DNA of 9,797 bases from Clostridia bacterium. GTDB taxonomy: Bacteria; Bacillota_A; Clostridia; Oscillospirales; CAG-272. Shown here piece by piece: positions 1 to 5,827 of the stretch. Location: contig JAGAIH010000449.1 in NCBI GenBank assembly GCA_017626655.1, positions 1 to 9,797 on the forward strand, in the 5' to 3' direction. Within the stretch, counting starts at the first letter, position 1; each line of letters starts with the position of its first letter. The translations under genes and the position numbers were made by a program. Under the pieces are notes generated by a model. It had not been told where the DNA came from. It did not search any database and was given only the letters and a program-made list of their open reading frames with translations.

Positions 1-651
1 GACAACACCTGGCGCGTGAACGCTACCGATACCGCTGTGTTCATGAACTTCAGCCCCAAGAGAAAGTGGTCCTACGCCGGTGAGGACTTCCCCGTGTTCG
101 GTATCATGTTCCGTAACATCTGGACCGAAGGCGGTACCCTGTGGTATGCCGCAGGTGACGTCATGGGCGCTAAGGACGGCTGTAACTTCCCCGTGTCCAT
201 CTACGACGGTGAGTTCTACGGTGAGGACGAGGAGTACGTCTTCATTCCTTGGGATCTGACCGACCTGTGGGAGGGCCGCATCAACACCATCCGTCTGGAC
301 TTCGCTATTGATGATGAGGCCAACCGCGAGTTCGACATCTGCTTCGCCGGTATGTTCCGCTCCGAGGACGAGGCTTACGCCTACGCCGAGGAGTACCTGA
401 GAGCTACCACCGACGTGGATCCCGACGCCACCAAGGAGGAGACCGAGGCTCCCACTGAGGATCCCACCGAGGCTCCCACCAATGCTCCCGAGACCAACGC
501 TCCCGAGCAGGGCGGTGACGCTACCCAGGCTCCCGATGGCGAGCAGACCGAGGATCCCGCTGAGGAGGGCTGTAGCTCCGTCATCGGCTTCAGCGCCGTC
601 GCTATCCTGGCCGCCGCCGCTGCCGCTGTGGCACTGAAGAAGAAGGACTGA
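1..651 (+). CDS. Secreted/surface protein of a local paralogous family, C-terminal part (5' end outside window)
   Basis: The reading frame is open from base 1 (D-N-T-W-R before the first GTG), and this entry matches residues 316-551 of the next gene, so the GTG at 16 is internal and the true start lies upstream. The visible 216 residues hold domain B, with DFPVFG, a G-x-L-W-Y motif, DGEFYGEDEEYV, an I-R-L-D-F strand and an F-D-I-C-F strand. This has the strand-rich look of a beta-sandwich, perhaps carbohydrate-binding. A Thr/Pro/Glu/Ala-rich linker with short repeats follows, then E-E-G-C-S-S-V-I-G, an Ala-rich hydrophobic helix and K-K-K-D. The hydrophobic helix and basic end suggest membrane or wall anchoring outside the cell. 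Codons are strongly biased (GGT, GCT, CGT, CTG, ACC, GAG), suggesting high expression. The substrate or ligand is unknown. The coding call and family are sure; the function is not. Confidence 0.93.
   Translation, partial: DNTWRVNATDTAVFMNFSPKRKWSYAGEDFPVFGIMFRNIWTEGGTLWYAAGDVMGAKDGCNFPVSIYDGEFYGEDEEYVFIPWDLTDLWEGRINTIRLDFAIDDEANREFDICFAGMFRSEDEAYAYAEEYLRATTDVDPDATKEETEAPTEDPTEAPTNAPETNAPEQGGDATQAPDGEQTEDPAEEGCSSVIGFSAVAILAAAAAAVALKKKD
445..507 (+). repeat. Short tandem repeats coding a Pro/Thr/Glu linker
   Basis: Three 12-bp units at 445-480 encode E-A-P-T, E-D-P-T and E-A-P-T. They run into N-A-P-E-T-N-A-P-E at 481-507, which matches the 15-bp repeat type in the paralogue at 4149-4208. Such linkers typically hold a domain away from the membrane through the cell wall, and they change length easily by slippage. 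Confidence 0.75.
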
Positions 652-684
652 TCTCAGTCTGATCCTTCATCCATAAGTTACCTA

Positions 685-716
685 CCCCCTCCGCTCATGC
701 GGAGGGGGCCTTTTTT
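685..716 (+). terminator. Rho-independent terminator of the first family gene
   Basis: A perfect 10-bp stem (685-694 with 699-708), CCCCCTCCGC against GCGGAGGGGG, has a TCAT loop and is followed by CC and six T at 711-716. It lies 33 bases after the stop codon. The same stem recurs after the next two paralogues. Confidence 0.93.
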
Positions 717-761
717 GTTCTGTTGCACAAAAGAGGGCGATTCATTTTGTGAAAATGACGA

Positions 762-790
762 TTGCGTAGGGAAGGGAAATATGCTATAAT
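762..790 (+). promoter_or_regulatory. Sigma-A type promoter of the second family gene
   Basis: The -35 box is TTGCGT (762-767) and the -10 box is TATAAT (785-790), with a 17-bp spacer. TG-C just before the -10 makes it an extended -10. The same -35 variant TTGCGT and the TATAATGAT context recur before the third paralogue. Confidence 0.8.
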
Positions 791-841
791 GATGGTAGAA
801 AGAATTGCTTCCAACGATTTCCGAAAGGAGACTGTACAGAT

Positions 842-2497
842 ATGAAGAAACGGATATGCTGCGCCCTTCTGTGCGCCGTCGTGCTGGCGGGTCTGATCCC
901 GGCCACGGCTCTGACCGCCTCGGCCGCTGCCGTGGAGGGGGACTGGACCACCTACCGCTTTGCGAGTGAATACTGCGACGATACCTGCGATCACGAGAGT
1001 GAGGCGTGCTACTACCGTCCCGAGGCGGGCTACAAGTACACCGCCGAGGGCTTTACCGTGATCCCCGCTGACTACACCAACACGACCCCCCGGCTTTCGG
1101 TCATGTCTAAGGATGCGCGCCCCCTCAAGGAGGGCATCTACCTCAAGTTCCGGGTGGACGATTACTCCTATGACGGCGGCCGGGACGCCGACCAATGGAT
1201 CGCCCTGACCCTGACCACCGAGTATAAAGCGGAGCCCGGCTCCCTGGACTACGGCGGCGGCTGGATGACCCTCATTCGAGGCAAGGGCGACGGGGTCTTC
1301 TCCTTGTCTCCTCTTCTGACCGACCCCAACACCGATGACGCTCTCGGTAGCTTTGTCGGCGTGGGTACGGGCGGCGGCACCGCACCGAGGGATGACCAAG
1401 GCCGGGAGATCTATACCCTGGAGGTCACCTGGGACGGCTCTGCCTATGAGATGAAGCTCAACGGTACGCCGGTCCCCGGCAGTGCCGAGACCACCGAGCT
1501 TCTGGAGAAGCTGGATCCCAATGGCGAGTTCTTCGTGGGCATCCAGATGCATTCGTCGGTCAGGGACGGCACCGCCGCGCTGACCATTCTGGAATTCGGC
1601 ACCAACGAGGCCAACGCCGCCACCCCCGTGGGCAGTGACTCCAAGGCGGCCGAGGAGAACTGCGGCTTCGGCTACGCGGAGATCCGGGACCCCTCCACGG
1701 TCACTGTCAATCAGCCCGCCATCCGGTGGAGCCCCGACACCTATAACTTGAAGGATGGGAAGAACTGTGCCTTTGAGGTGCTGGGAGACAACACCTGGCA
1801 CGTGGAGGTCACGGATCTCAACGCCTATTTCAACCTTACCCCCAAGCGCAATTGGTCCTATGACGCCGAGGACTTCCCCGTGTTCGGTAACTTCTGGAGC
1901 GGCGGCGGGACCCTGTGGTATTCCGCAGGGGAGATCGTGTTACCTGAAAATGGTCACACCGTCTCCTACCTCGTCTACGACGGAGAATTTTACGGGGAGG
2001 ATGAGGAGTACGTCTTCATCCCCATAGATCTTTCCGATCTGTGGACGGGACGCATCAACAACATCCGTCTGGACTTCGTGATCGGCGACGAAACGGCCCG
2101 GGAGTTCGATATCTGCTTCGCGGGGATGTTCCGCGATAAGGACGAGGCTTATGCTTACTCCCACGACTGGCTGGCCTACGTCAACCCGTTGCCCGACGAG
2201 ACCTCCGCGTATCCCGGGCAGGACTGCCCCGGCGCGCCTACCGAACCGCCCACCGAGCCTCCCTACGAGCCCGTGGAGACCGAGCATCCGCCCATTTGGG
2301 ACACCGTCCCCGATGAGGTCGTCACCGAGGTGGTCAGCATGGTGGAGGACGCCCCGGACACCGAGGCGGGCGAGACCGTAGCCCTGGAGGACGCGGTGCA
2401 GGATATCCTGGAAAAGTACGGCTGTACGGGTACGGTCAGCGCCTGCGCGGTGCTGATCCCCCTGCTGGCGGCCATTGTCCTCAAAAAGAAAGAATGA
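842..2497 (+). CDS. Secreted two-domain surface protein, paralogous family member 2 (function unknown)
   Basis: This 551-residue protein has a Sec signal peptide with likely cleavage after T-A-S-A-A-A (residue 30). Domain A (about 34-260) is beta-rich, with an L-K-F-R-V-D-D strand, D-x-W-I, L-I-R-G and F-V-G-I-Q-M-H. Domain B (about 305-445) has DFPVFG, DGEFYGEDEEYV, I-R-L-D-F and F-D-I-C-F-A-G-M-F. Next come a Pro/Glu linker (about 452-525), Gly-Cys 527-528, a hydrophobic helix and K-K-K-E. The two domains resemble lectin-like or galactose-binding-like folds, but that is inference from strand pattern. A cysteine-rich insert (C45, C49, C56) is absent from members 3 and 4. The start is backed by GAAAGGAG at 823-830, 11 bases ahead. 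It has its own promoter and terminator, so it is monocistronic. Codon use is more GC-rich and less biased than in members 1 and 3, suggesting lower expression. The gene call is sure; the role is unknown. Confidence 0.93.
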   Translation: MKKRICCALLCAVVLAGLIPATALTASAAAVEGDWTTYRFASEYCDDTCDHESEACYYRPEAGYKYTAEGFTVIPADYTNTTPRLSVMSKDARPLKEGIYLKFRVDDYSYDGGRDADQWIALTLTTEYKAEPGSLDYGGGWMTLIRGKGDGVFSLSPLLTDPNTDDALGSFVGVGTGGGTAPRDDQGREIYTLEVTWDGSAYEMKLNGTPVPGSAETTELLEKLDPNGEFFVGIQMHSSVRDGTAALTILEFGTNEANAATPVGSDSKAAEENCGFGYAEIRDPSTVTVNQPAIRWSPDTYNLKDGKNCAFEVLGDNTWHVEVTDLNAYFNLTPKRNWSYDAEDFPVFGNFWSGGGTLWYSAGEIVLPENGHTVSYLVYDGEFYGEDEEYVFIPIDLSDLWTGRINNIRLDFVIGDETAREFDICFAGMFRDKDEAYAYSHDWLAYVNPLPDETSAYPGQDCPGAPTEPPTEPPYEPVETEHPPIWDTVPDEVVTEVVSMVEDAPDTEAGETVALEDAVQDILEKYGCTGTVSACAVLIPLLAAIVLKKKE

Positions 2498-2504
2498 TCC
2501 TATA

Positions 2505-2538
2505 CCCCCTCTGCCCATGCGGAGGGGGCCGCTTTTTT
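2505..2538 (+). terminator. Rho-independent terminator of family gene 2
   Basis: The stem CCCCCTCTGC (2505-2514) pairs with GCGGAGGGGG (2519-2528) with one U-G wobble and a CCAT loop, followed by T6 at 2533-2538. It is nearly identical to the terminator at 685-716, suggesting it was copied together with the gene. Confidence 0.92.
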
Positions 2539-2647
2539 GCGAGGTTACAGGGGGGCGATGGAGGGGTTACACGGGCGTAACGAGCGGATGACAAATATTA
2601 GCCATAGTTTGTTTACAAAATGGTGCGTATTTTCTTCTGAATGGCGG

Positions 2648-2676
2648 TTGCGTTTCAACAGGATTTGTGATATAAT
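2648..2676 (+). promoter_or_regulatory. Sigma-A type promoter of the third family gene
   Basis: The -35 box is TTGCGT (2648-2653) and the -10 box is TATAAT (2671-2676), with a 17-bp spacer and TG-A directly upstream of the -10. It shares its -35 variant with the promoter at 762-790. Transcription would start near 2683. Confidence 0.85.
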
Positions 2677-2689
2677 GATACCGCTAAAA

Positions 2690-2706
2690 CCATGCCCGAG
2701 GCATGG
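2690..2706 (+). promoter_or_regulatory. Inverted repeat at the 5' end of the family gene 3 mRNA
   Basis: CCATGCC (2690-2696) and GGCATGG (2700-2706) form a perfect 7-bp stem with a CGA loop. It sits a few bases after the predicted transcription start and 8 bases before the GAAAGGAG ribosome binding site. No T-tract follows, so it is not a terminator. It could be a 5' stabilising hairpin or an operator. A copy is not evident before the neighbouring paralogues. Confidence 0.6.
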
Positions 2707-2714
2707 AAAATTTT

Positions 2715-2722
2715 GAAAGGAG
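2715..2722 (+). promoter_or_regulatory. Ribosome binding site that fixes the start at 2733
   Basis: GAAAGGAG lies 10 bases before the ATG at 2733, which begins a typical M-K-K signal peptide. The in-frame ATG at 2703 lies within the upstream hairpin with no such site before it, so it is not the start. Confidence 0.88.
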
Positions 2723-2732
2723 TTTTTTCATT

Positions 2733-4316
2733 ATGAAAAAGCTGATTGCTCTTGTCATCGCCGCGATCATGGTCGTCTCCATGATTCCCGTGATGGCTCT
2801 CTCTACCTCCGCAGCAGCCGACGGTGAGTGGAACGTTCTCCGTAACCCCGCTACCTACGACGCTGAGGCTGAGGGTGAGATCGTTATCCCCGCCCCCGGT
2901 TACCAGTACACCAACGAGGGTCTCATGACCATCGCTCCCGACTGGTCCAACTACACCCCCTTCTTCACTGTCCAGACCAAGGATGCCAAGTCCCTGAAGG
3001 ACGGCTTCTTCATGGAAGTCCGTATCGACGACTATCCTTATGGCGGTGAGGACGGCTCCGCTGACCACTGGATCTCCTTCAACATCTCTGACAGAGAGAA
3101 CGTGGCTCCCGGTAGCGTTGACTTCGGTGAGAACTGGCTGTGCCTGATCCGCGGCGCCGGCGCAGGTGCCGCTGAGGTCCAGAGCTTCATCACCAATCTG
3201 ACCACCGATGAGACCCCCGGCTCCTTCCCCATCCAGGGTACCACCTCCATCACCGCTCCCATGGACGACGACGGCCGCGAGACCTACACCTTTGAGATCT
3301 CCCACGACGGCACCAAGTACGATCTGAAGGTCAACGGTGTCACCGTTGGCGGTATCGACGCCGTCAGCGCCAAGCTGGACAGCATGAACGAGAACGGCGA
3401 GCTCTACGTCGGTGTCACCATGCACTGCGGTATCAAGGACGCTACCACCTCCATCACCATCACCAAGGCCGGTACCTCCGCCGCTGACGCTACCGTTCCC
3501 GTGGGCGACGATTCCGCTGAGCCCGAGGACAACAAGCTGGTCTTCGGCGATCTGATCGACCCCGCTACCATTCCCGAGAACACCCCCGCTCTGCTGTTCG
3601 ACGCAACCAAGCAGTCCTTCAAGAACGATCCTAAGGGCGTTGATCTGAGACTGACCGCTCAGGGTGACGACTCCTACCACCTGGAGGCTGTGGGCGGCGC
3701 TCCCTACTTCCAGTGGAGCATCAAGTCCGAGCTGACCGTCAACCAGTCCGACTTCCCCGTCTTCGCTATGCTGATGAAGGACTTCTGGGGTACTGACGGC
3801 GGTATCTACTACTGCGCCGGCGAGATCATGTCCTGCCGCGACGACTACAAGACCTCTTGGTCCATCTATGATGACGGTTGCCAGTTCTACGGTGAGGACG
3901 AGGAGTACGTTCTGGTCGTGGTCGACCTGGCTGCCCTGGAGCTGATCGACGAGTCCAACTCCGGCCGTATCCACAACATCCGTCCCTTCTTCTCCGTGAC
4001 CGACACCACCGACCTGGAGGCTTGCCAGTGGGATATCAACTTCATGGGCTACTTCCGCTCCGTCGAGGAGGCTCAGGCTTACACCTCTGCCCGCCTGAGC
4101 ATGGAGGCTGCTACCGAGGAGCCCACCGAGGAGCCCACTCAGGCTCCCGAGACTGACGCTCCCGAGACCAACGCTCCCGAGACCAACGCTCCCGAGACCA
4201 ACGCTCCCGAGAGCGAGACTGAGGCCCCCGAGGAGGGTTGCGGCTCCGTCATCGGCTTCAGCGCTGTCGCCATCCTGGCTGCCGCTGCTGCTGCTGTGGC
4301 TCTGAAGAAGGACTAA
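2733..4316 (+). CDS. Secreted two-domain surface protein, paralogous family member 3 (probably highly expressed)
   Basis: This 527-residue protein has a signal peptide with cleavage probably after S-T-S-A-A-A (residue 29). Domain A (about 30-255) aligns well with member 2, sharing D-A-K-S-L-K-D-G, R-I-D-D-Y, L-I-R-G and the Y-V-G-V-T-M-H strand. Domain B (about 300-455) keeps DFPVF, YGEDEEYV and a G-R-I-H-N-I-R strand but is more diverged than members 1 and 2 are from each other. The linker (460-500) carries E-E-P-T and E-T-N-A-P repeats. The tail is Gly-Cys 502-503, then S-V-I-G-F-S-A-V, an Ala-rich helix and K-K-D, almost identical to member 1. Codon use is extremely biased (CTG, GGT, GCT, CGT, ACC, GAG), as in abundant proteins. 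It is monocistronic. An abundant surface or envelope protein is a fair inference. No enzyme motif was recognised. Confidence 0.94.
   Translation: MKKLIALVIAAIMVVSMIPVMALSTSAAADGEWNVLRNPATYDAEAEGEIVIPAPGYQYTNEGLMTIAPDWSNYTPFFTVQTKDAKSLKDGFFMEVRIDDYPYGGEDGSADHWISFNISDRENVAPGSVDFGENWLCLIRGAGAGAAEVQSFITNLTTDETPGSFPIQGTTSITAPMDDDGRETYTFEISHDGTKYDLKVNGVTVGGIDAVSAKLDSMNENGELYVGVTMHCGIKDATTSITITKAGTSAADATVPVGDDSAEPEDNKLVFGDLIDPATIPENTPALLFDATKQSFKNDPKGVDLRLTAQGDDSYHLEAVGGAPYFQWSIKSELTVNQSDFPVFAMLMKDFWGTDGGIYYCAGEIMSCRDDYKTSWSIYDDGCQFYGEDEEYVLVVVDLAALELIDESNSGRIHNIRPFFSVTDTTDLEACQWDINFMGYFRSVEEAQAYTSARLSMEAATEEPTEEPTQAPETDAPETNAPETNAPETNAPESETEAPEEGCGSVIGFSAVAILAAAAAAVALKKD
4149..4208 (+). repeat. Four 15-bp tandem repeats in the linker (E-T-N/D-A-P)
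   Basis: Units start at 4149, 4164, 4179 and 4194. The last three are identical (GAGACCAACGCTCCC) and the first differs by two bases (E-T-D-A-P). They lie in the Pro/Thr linker just ahead of the Gly-Cys tail. Units are in frame, so gain or loss would only change linker length. Confidence 0.92.
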
Positions 4317-4348
4317 GATCTGTTCTTGATCCTTTCAACATAGGGATA

Positions 4349-4382
4349 CCCCCTCTGCTTCGGCGGAGGGGGCTTCTTTTTT
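4349..4382 (+). terminator. Rho-independent terminator of family gene 3
   Basis: The stem CCCCCTCTGC (4349-4358) pairs with GCGGAGGGGG (4363-4372) around a TTCG loop closed by C-G, a very stable tetraloop. T6 is at 4377-4382. This is the same stem as the two preceding family terminators with a different loop. Confidence 0.94.
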
Positions 4383-4413
4383 GGGCGATCCCGAGAGGAT
4401 CTGCAAATAAGTA

Positions 4414-4442
4414 TTGACAAATCAACATTCATAGGGTATAAT
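4414..4442 (+). promoter_or_regulatory. Consensus sigma-A promoter of the fourth family gene
   Basis: A perfect TTGACA (4414-4419), a 17-bp spacer and a perfect TATAAT (4437-4442). It differs from the TTGCGT promoters of members 2 and 3, so this gene is probably controlled separately. Confidence 0.85.
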
Positions 4443-4448
4443 AGTGTT

Positions 4449-4533
4449 GTATATGACCTTTTTCGACAAAAGGCGGCGGTGGACCGAAGGGTGAGATCCG
4501 CTTGTAATTAAGACAGAAAGGCGGTCTTGCTAT
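4449..4533 (+). promoter_or_regulatory. Leader of family gene 4 with short inverted repeats
   Basis: The leader is about 85 bases. It holds CCTTTT/AAAAGG (4457-4462 with 4468-4473), and AAGAC/GTCTT (4510-4514 with 4524-4528) whose loop contains the only Shine-Dalgarno-like sequence (AAAGGCGG). The second hairpin could weaken ribosome access. No known riboswitch was recognised. The stems are short, so this is tentative. Confidence 0.35.
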
Positions 4534-5679
4534 ATGAAACGGATCTGGGTTCTTTTCCTCACGTTTTGTACGGTGACGCTCTCCTGCGTGTGCATGCTGA
4601 CTCCCGGTGCGACGGGAGCGAATACCGATATATGGAGCGTGTATTCCATGATGGGAGATGAGGACGGAAACATCTTTTTCGGCACGGCTCCCTCCTTTGC
4701 GTATACCGATGAAGGCCTCAGGGTGGTTCCCTTTGAGGAGATCGAGTCCTATACGGTCCAGACCGACCACGCCTACAGTGTGGATGATGGCCTCTATATG
4801 GAGATCAAGCTGGATCAGCCCGCCGAGGCGGGTATGCTGGTCTTCCATCTGTGGGATCAGAGCGGTTTCCTTCTGAGCGGACTCAACTGTGGCTCGGGCT
4901 GGCAGGGGATGCTCCAGTTGAATCCGAGTGAGACCCAGTACATGGTCAGCACCTTCGTTCACGGCGCTACCGCCTCGGAGGAGGGGCAGGCCATCGTTTT
5001 AGGAAGCGTCAAGCTCTCCACGCCTGTGGCGGAGGACGGCAGTGTGAGCTATTCCATCCGCCTGAAGGACGGTGCCCTTCAGATCAACGGCCGGGCCGTG
5101 ACGGGTGCGGAGAAGGCCCTGGCCATGCTTCGTGAAAAGAGAGACGACGGAAGCGTGTATCTCGGCGTCAGCATAGCCATGAGCGAGGCGGGAGGATTGA
5201 TCCCCCTGACGGTGGCCCGATTTGGTACGTCTCCGGAGAATGCCGCTGTCCCCGGCGCTGACGGACAGCTTCCCGAAACCGGTGAGGAAGCCCCTGAAAC
5301 CATACCCCCCACTCCTCCCGAGACCACGCACCCCGCCCCTCCGGAGACCACTCCTCCCGCGGATCAGGAAACCGAGGATGACGGTCCTCAAACCACTCCC
5401 GATGACGGACAGGGAACTACCCCCGCCGAAACCGTCCCGGGCGAGAGCATGAGTGATACTGAACCCGCGGGTACGGTCAACCCCGAACCCGACGATCCCT
5501 ACGGCAACCCCGAAACCGAGCACGAGACCCGTAAGGAAATTCACAACGAACAGGTGGACAACTTTATGGAGAAGCTGGAGAACATGAACCAAGGCTGTAC
5601 CTCGGCGATTGGAGCGGGCGGCTTGGGGTACCTGAGCCTCCTCGCCGCTGCCTACCTGGGCCTCCGCAAGAGATCCTGA
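4534..5679 (+). CDS. Secreted single-domain surface protein, paralogous family member 4 lacking domain B
   Basis: This 381-residue protein has a signal peptide M-K-R-I-W-V-L-F-L with cleavage probably near A-T-G-A (about residue 29). Only domain A is present (about 31-240). Shared landmarks with members 2 and 3 are Y-T-x-E-G, S-V/K-x-D-G-x-Y-M-E, an L-Q-I-N-G strand, a Y-L-G-V-S strand, and A-x-F-G-T-S-x-E-N-A-A-V-P. Domain B is missing and is replaced by a long Pro/Thr/Glu linker (about 240-335). A charged helix (about 336-352) follows, then Gly-Cys 354-355, a hydrophobic stretch and R-K-R-S. An LPETG occurs at residues 247-251 but is more than 100 residues from the tail. ATG 4534 is the only start giving a signal peptide, but its Shine-Dalgarno is weak. 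Codon use lacks the strong bias of members 1 and 3. It is probably an anchored ligand-binding protein of unknown target. Confidence 0.9.
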   Translation: MKRIWVLFLTFCTVTLSCVCMLTPGATGANTDIWSVYSMMGDEDGNIFFGTAPSFAYTDEGLRVVPFEEIESYTVQTDHAYSVDDGLYMEIKLDQPAEAGMLVFHLWDQSGFLLSGLNCGSGWQGMLQLNPSETQYMVSTFVHGATASEEGQAIVLGSVKLSTPVAEDGSVSYSIRLKDGALQINGRAVTGAEKALAMLREKRDDGSVYLGVSIAMSEAGGLIPLTVARFGTSPENAAVPGADGQLPETGEEAPETIPPTPPETTHPAPPETTPPADQETEDDGPQTTPDDGQGTTPAETVPGESMSDTEPAGTVNPEPDDPYGNPETEHETRKEIHNEQVDNFMEKLENMNQGCTSAIGAGGLGYLSLLAAAYLGLRKRS

Positions 5680-5701
5680 TCCTGCGTTACAAAAGAACAC
5701 C

Positions 5702-5738
5702 AAAAAGGCGATCTTTCGGTTGAAAGATTGCCTTTTTT
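5702..5738 (+). terminator. Rho-independent terminator after family gene 4 (possibly bidirectional)
   Basis: GGCGATCTTTC (5707-5717) pairs with GAAAGATTGCC (5722-5732) with one G-U wobble and a GGTT loop, followed by T6 at 5733-5738. A5 before the stem (5702-5706) means it would also work on the opposite strand. The stem is unrelated to the three family terminators. Confidence 0.93.
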
Positions 5739-5758
5739 AGAAATATATAACTATTTTA

Positions 5759-5788
5759 GCGAAATACCTTGACAGGCGAAGTATCTTG
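5759..5788 (+). promoter_or_regulatory. Candidate operator: 13-bp direct repeat across the padR operon promoter
   Basis: GCGAAATACCTTG (5759-5771) is repeated as GCGAAGTATCTTG (5776-5788) with two mismatches and a 17-bp period. The first copy runs into the -35 box and the second fills the spacer up to the -10. A protein bound here would block RNA polymerase. PadR-family proteins often repress their own operon, so the first gene of the operon is the natural candidate. The usual PadR palindrome is not evident, so this is inference. Confidence 0.5.
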
Positions 5789-5797
5789 TGCTATAAT
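5769..5797 (+). promoter_or_regulatory. Consensus promoter of the padR-HAAS-DUF4097 operon
   Basis: Perfect TTGACA (5769-5774) and perfect TATAAT (5792-5797) are separated by 17 bp, with TG at 5789-5790. It would be very strong when unrepressed, which fits a repressor-controlled operon. Confidence 0.9.
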
Positions 5798-5814
5798 GGA
5801 GTCATCAAGAAAAA

Positions 5815-5821
5815 AGGAGGT
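5815..5821 (+). promoter_or_regulatory. Ribosome binding site that fixes the GTG start at 5828
   Basis: AGGAGGT lies 6 bases before GTG 5828. A longer in-frame reading from TTG 5786 would start inside the promoter, upstream of the -10 box, and cannot be translated from this transcript. Confidence 0.9.
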
Positions 5822-5827
5822 GTTCCC

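Noticed and set aside
727..750. ACAAAA/TTTTGT inverted repeat upstream of family gene 2
   Set aside because: Six base pairs with a 12-base gap in AT-rich sequence is weak. It has no copy before the other family promoters.
695..1801. Long minus-strand open frame opposite family gene 2
   Set aside because: It runs into the terminator and promoter of the + strand genes and has no recognisable domain, signal or ribosome binding site.
2655..3974. Long open frame on the minus strand opposite family gene 3
   Set aside because: It is a by-product of the strong codon bias of the + strand gene. It has low complexity (Gly/Val/Asp-rich), no ribosome binding site and no domain pattern.
4149..4208. CRISPR-like repeat
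   Set aside because: Units are contiguous without spacers, in frame, and encode a Pro/Thr linker.
5272..5286. LPETG as a working sortase signal in family member 4
   Set aside because: A working LPxTG is followed directly by a hydrophobic helix and basic tail. Here more than 100 residues of linker intervene.
5741..5756. Inverted repeat AAATA/TATTT as PadR operator
   Set aside because: It is short, AT-rich and expected by chance upstream of a promoter. The direct repeat at 5759-5788 is a better candidate.
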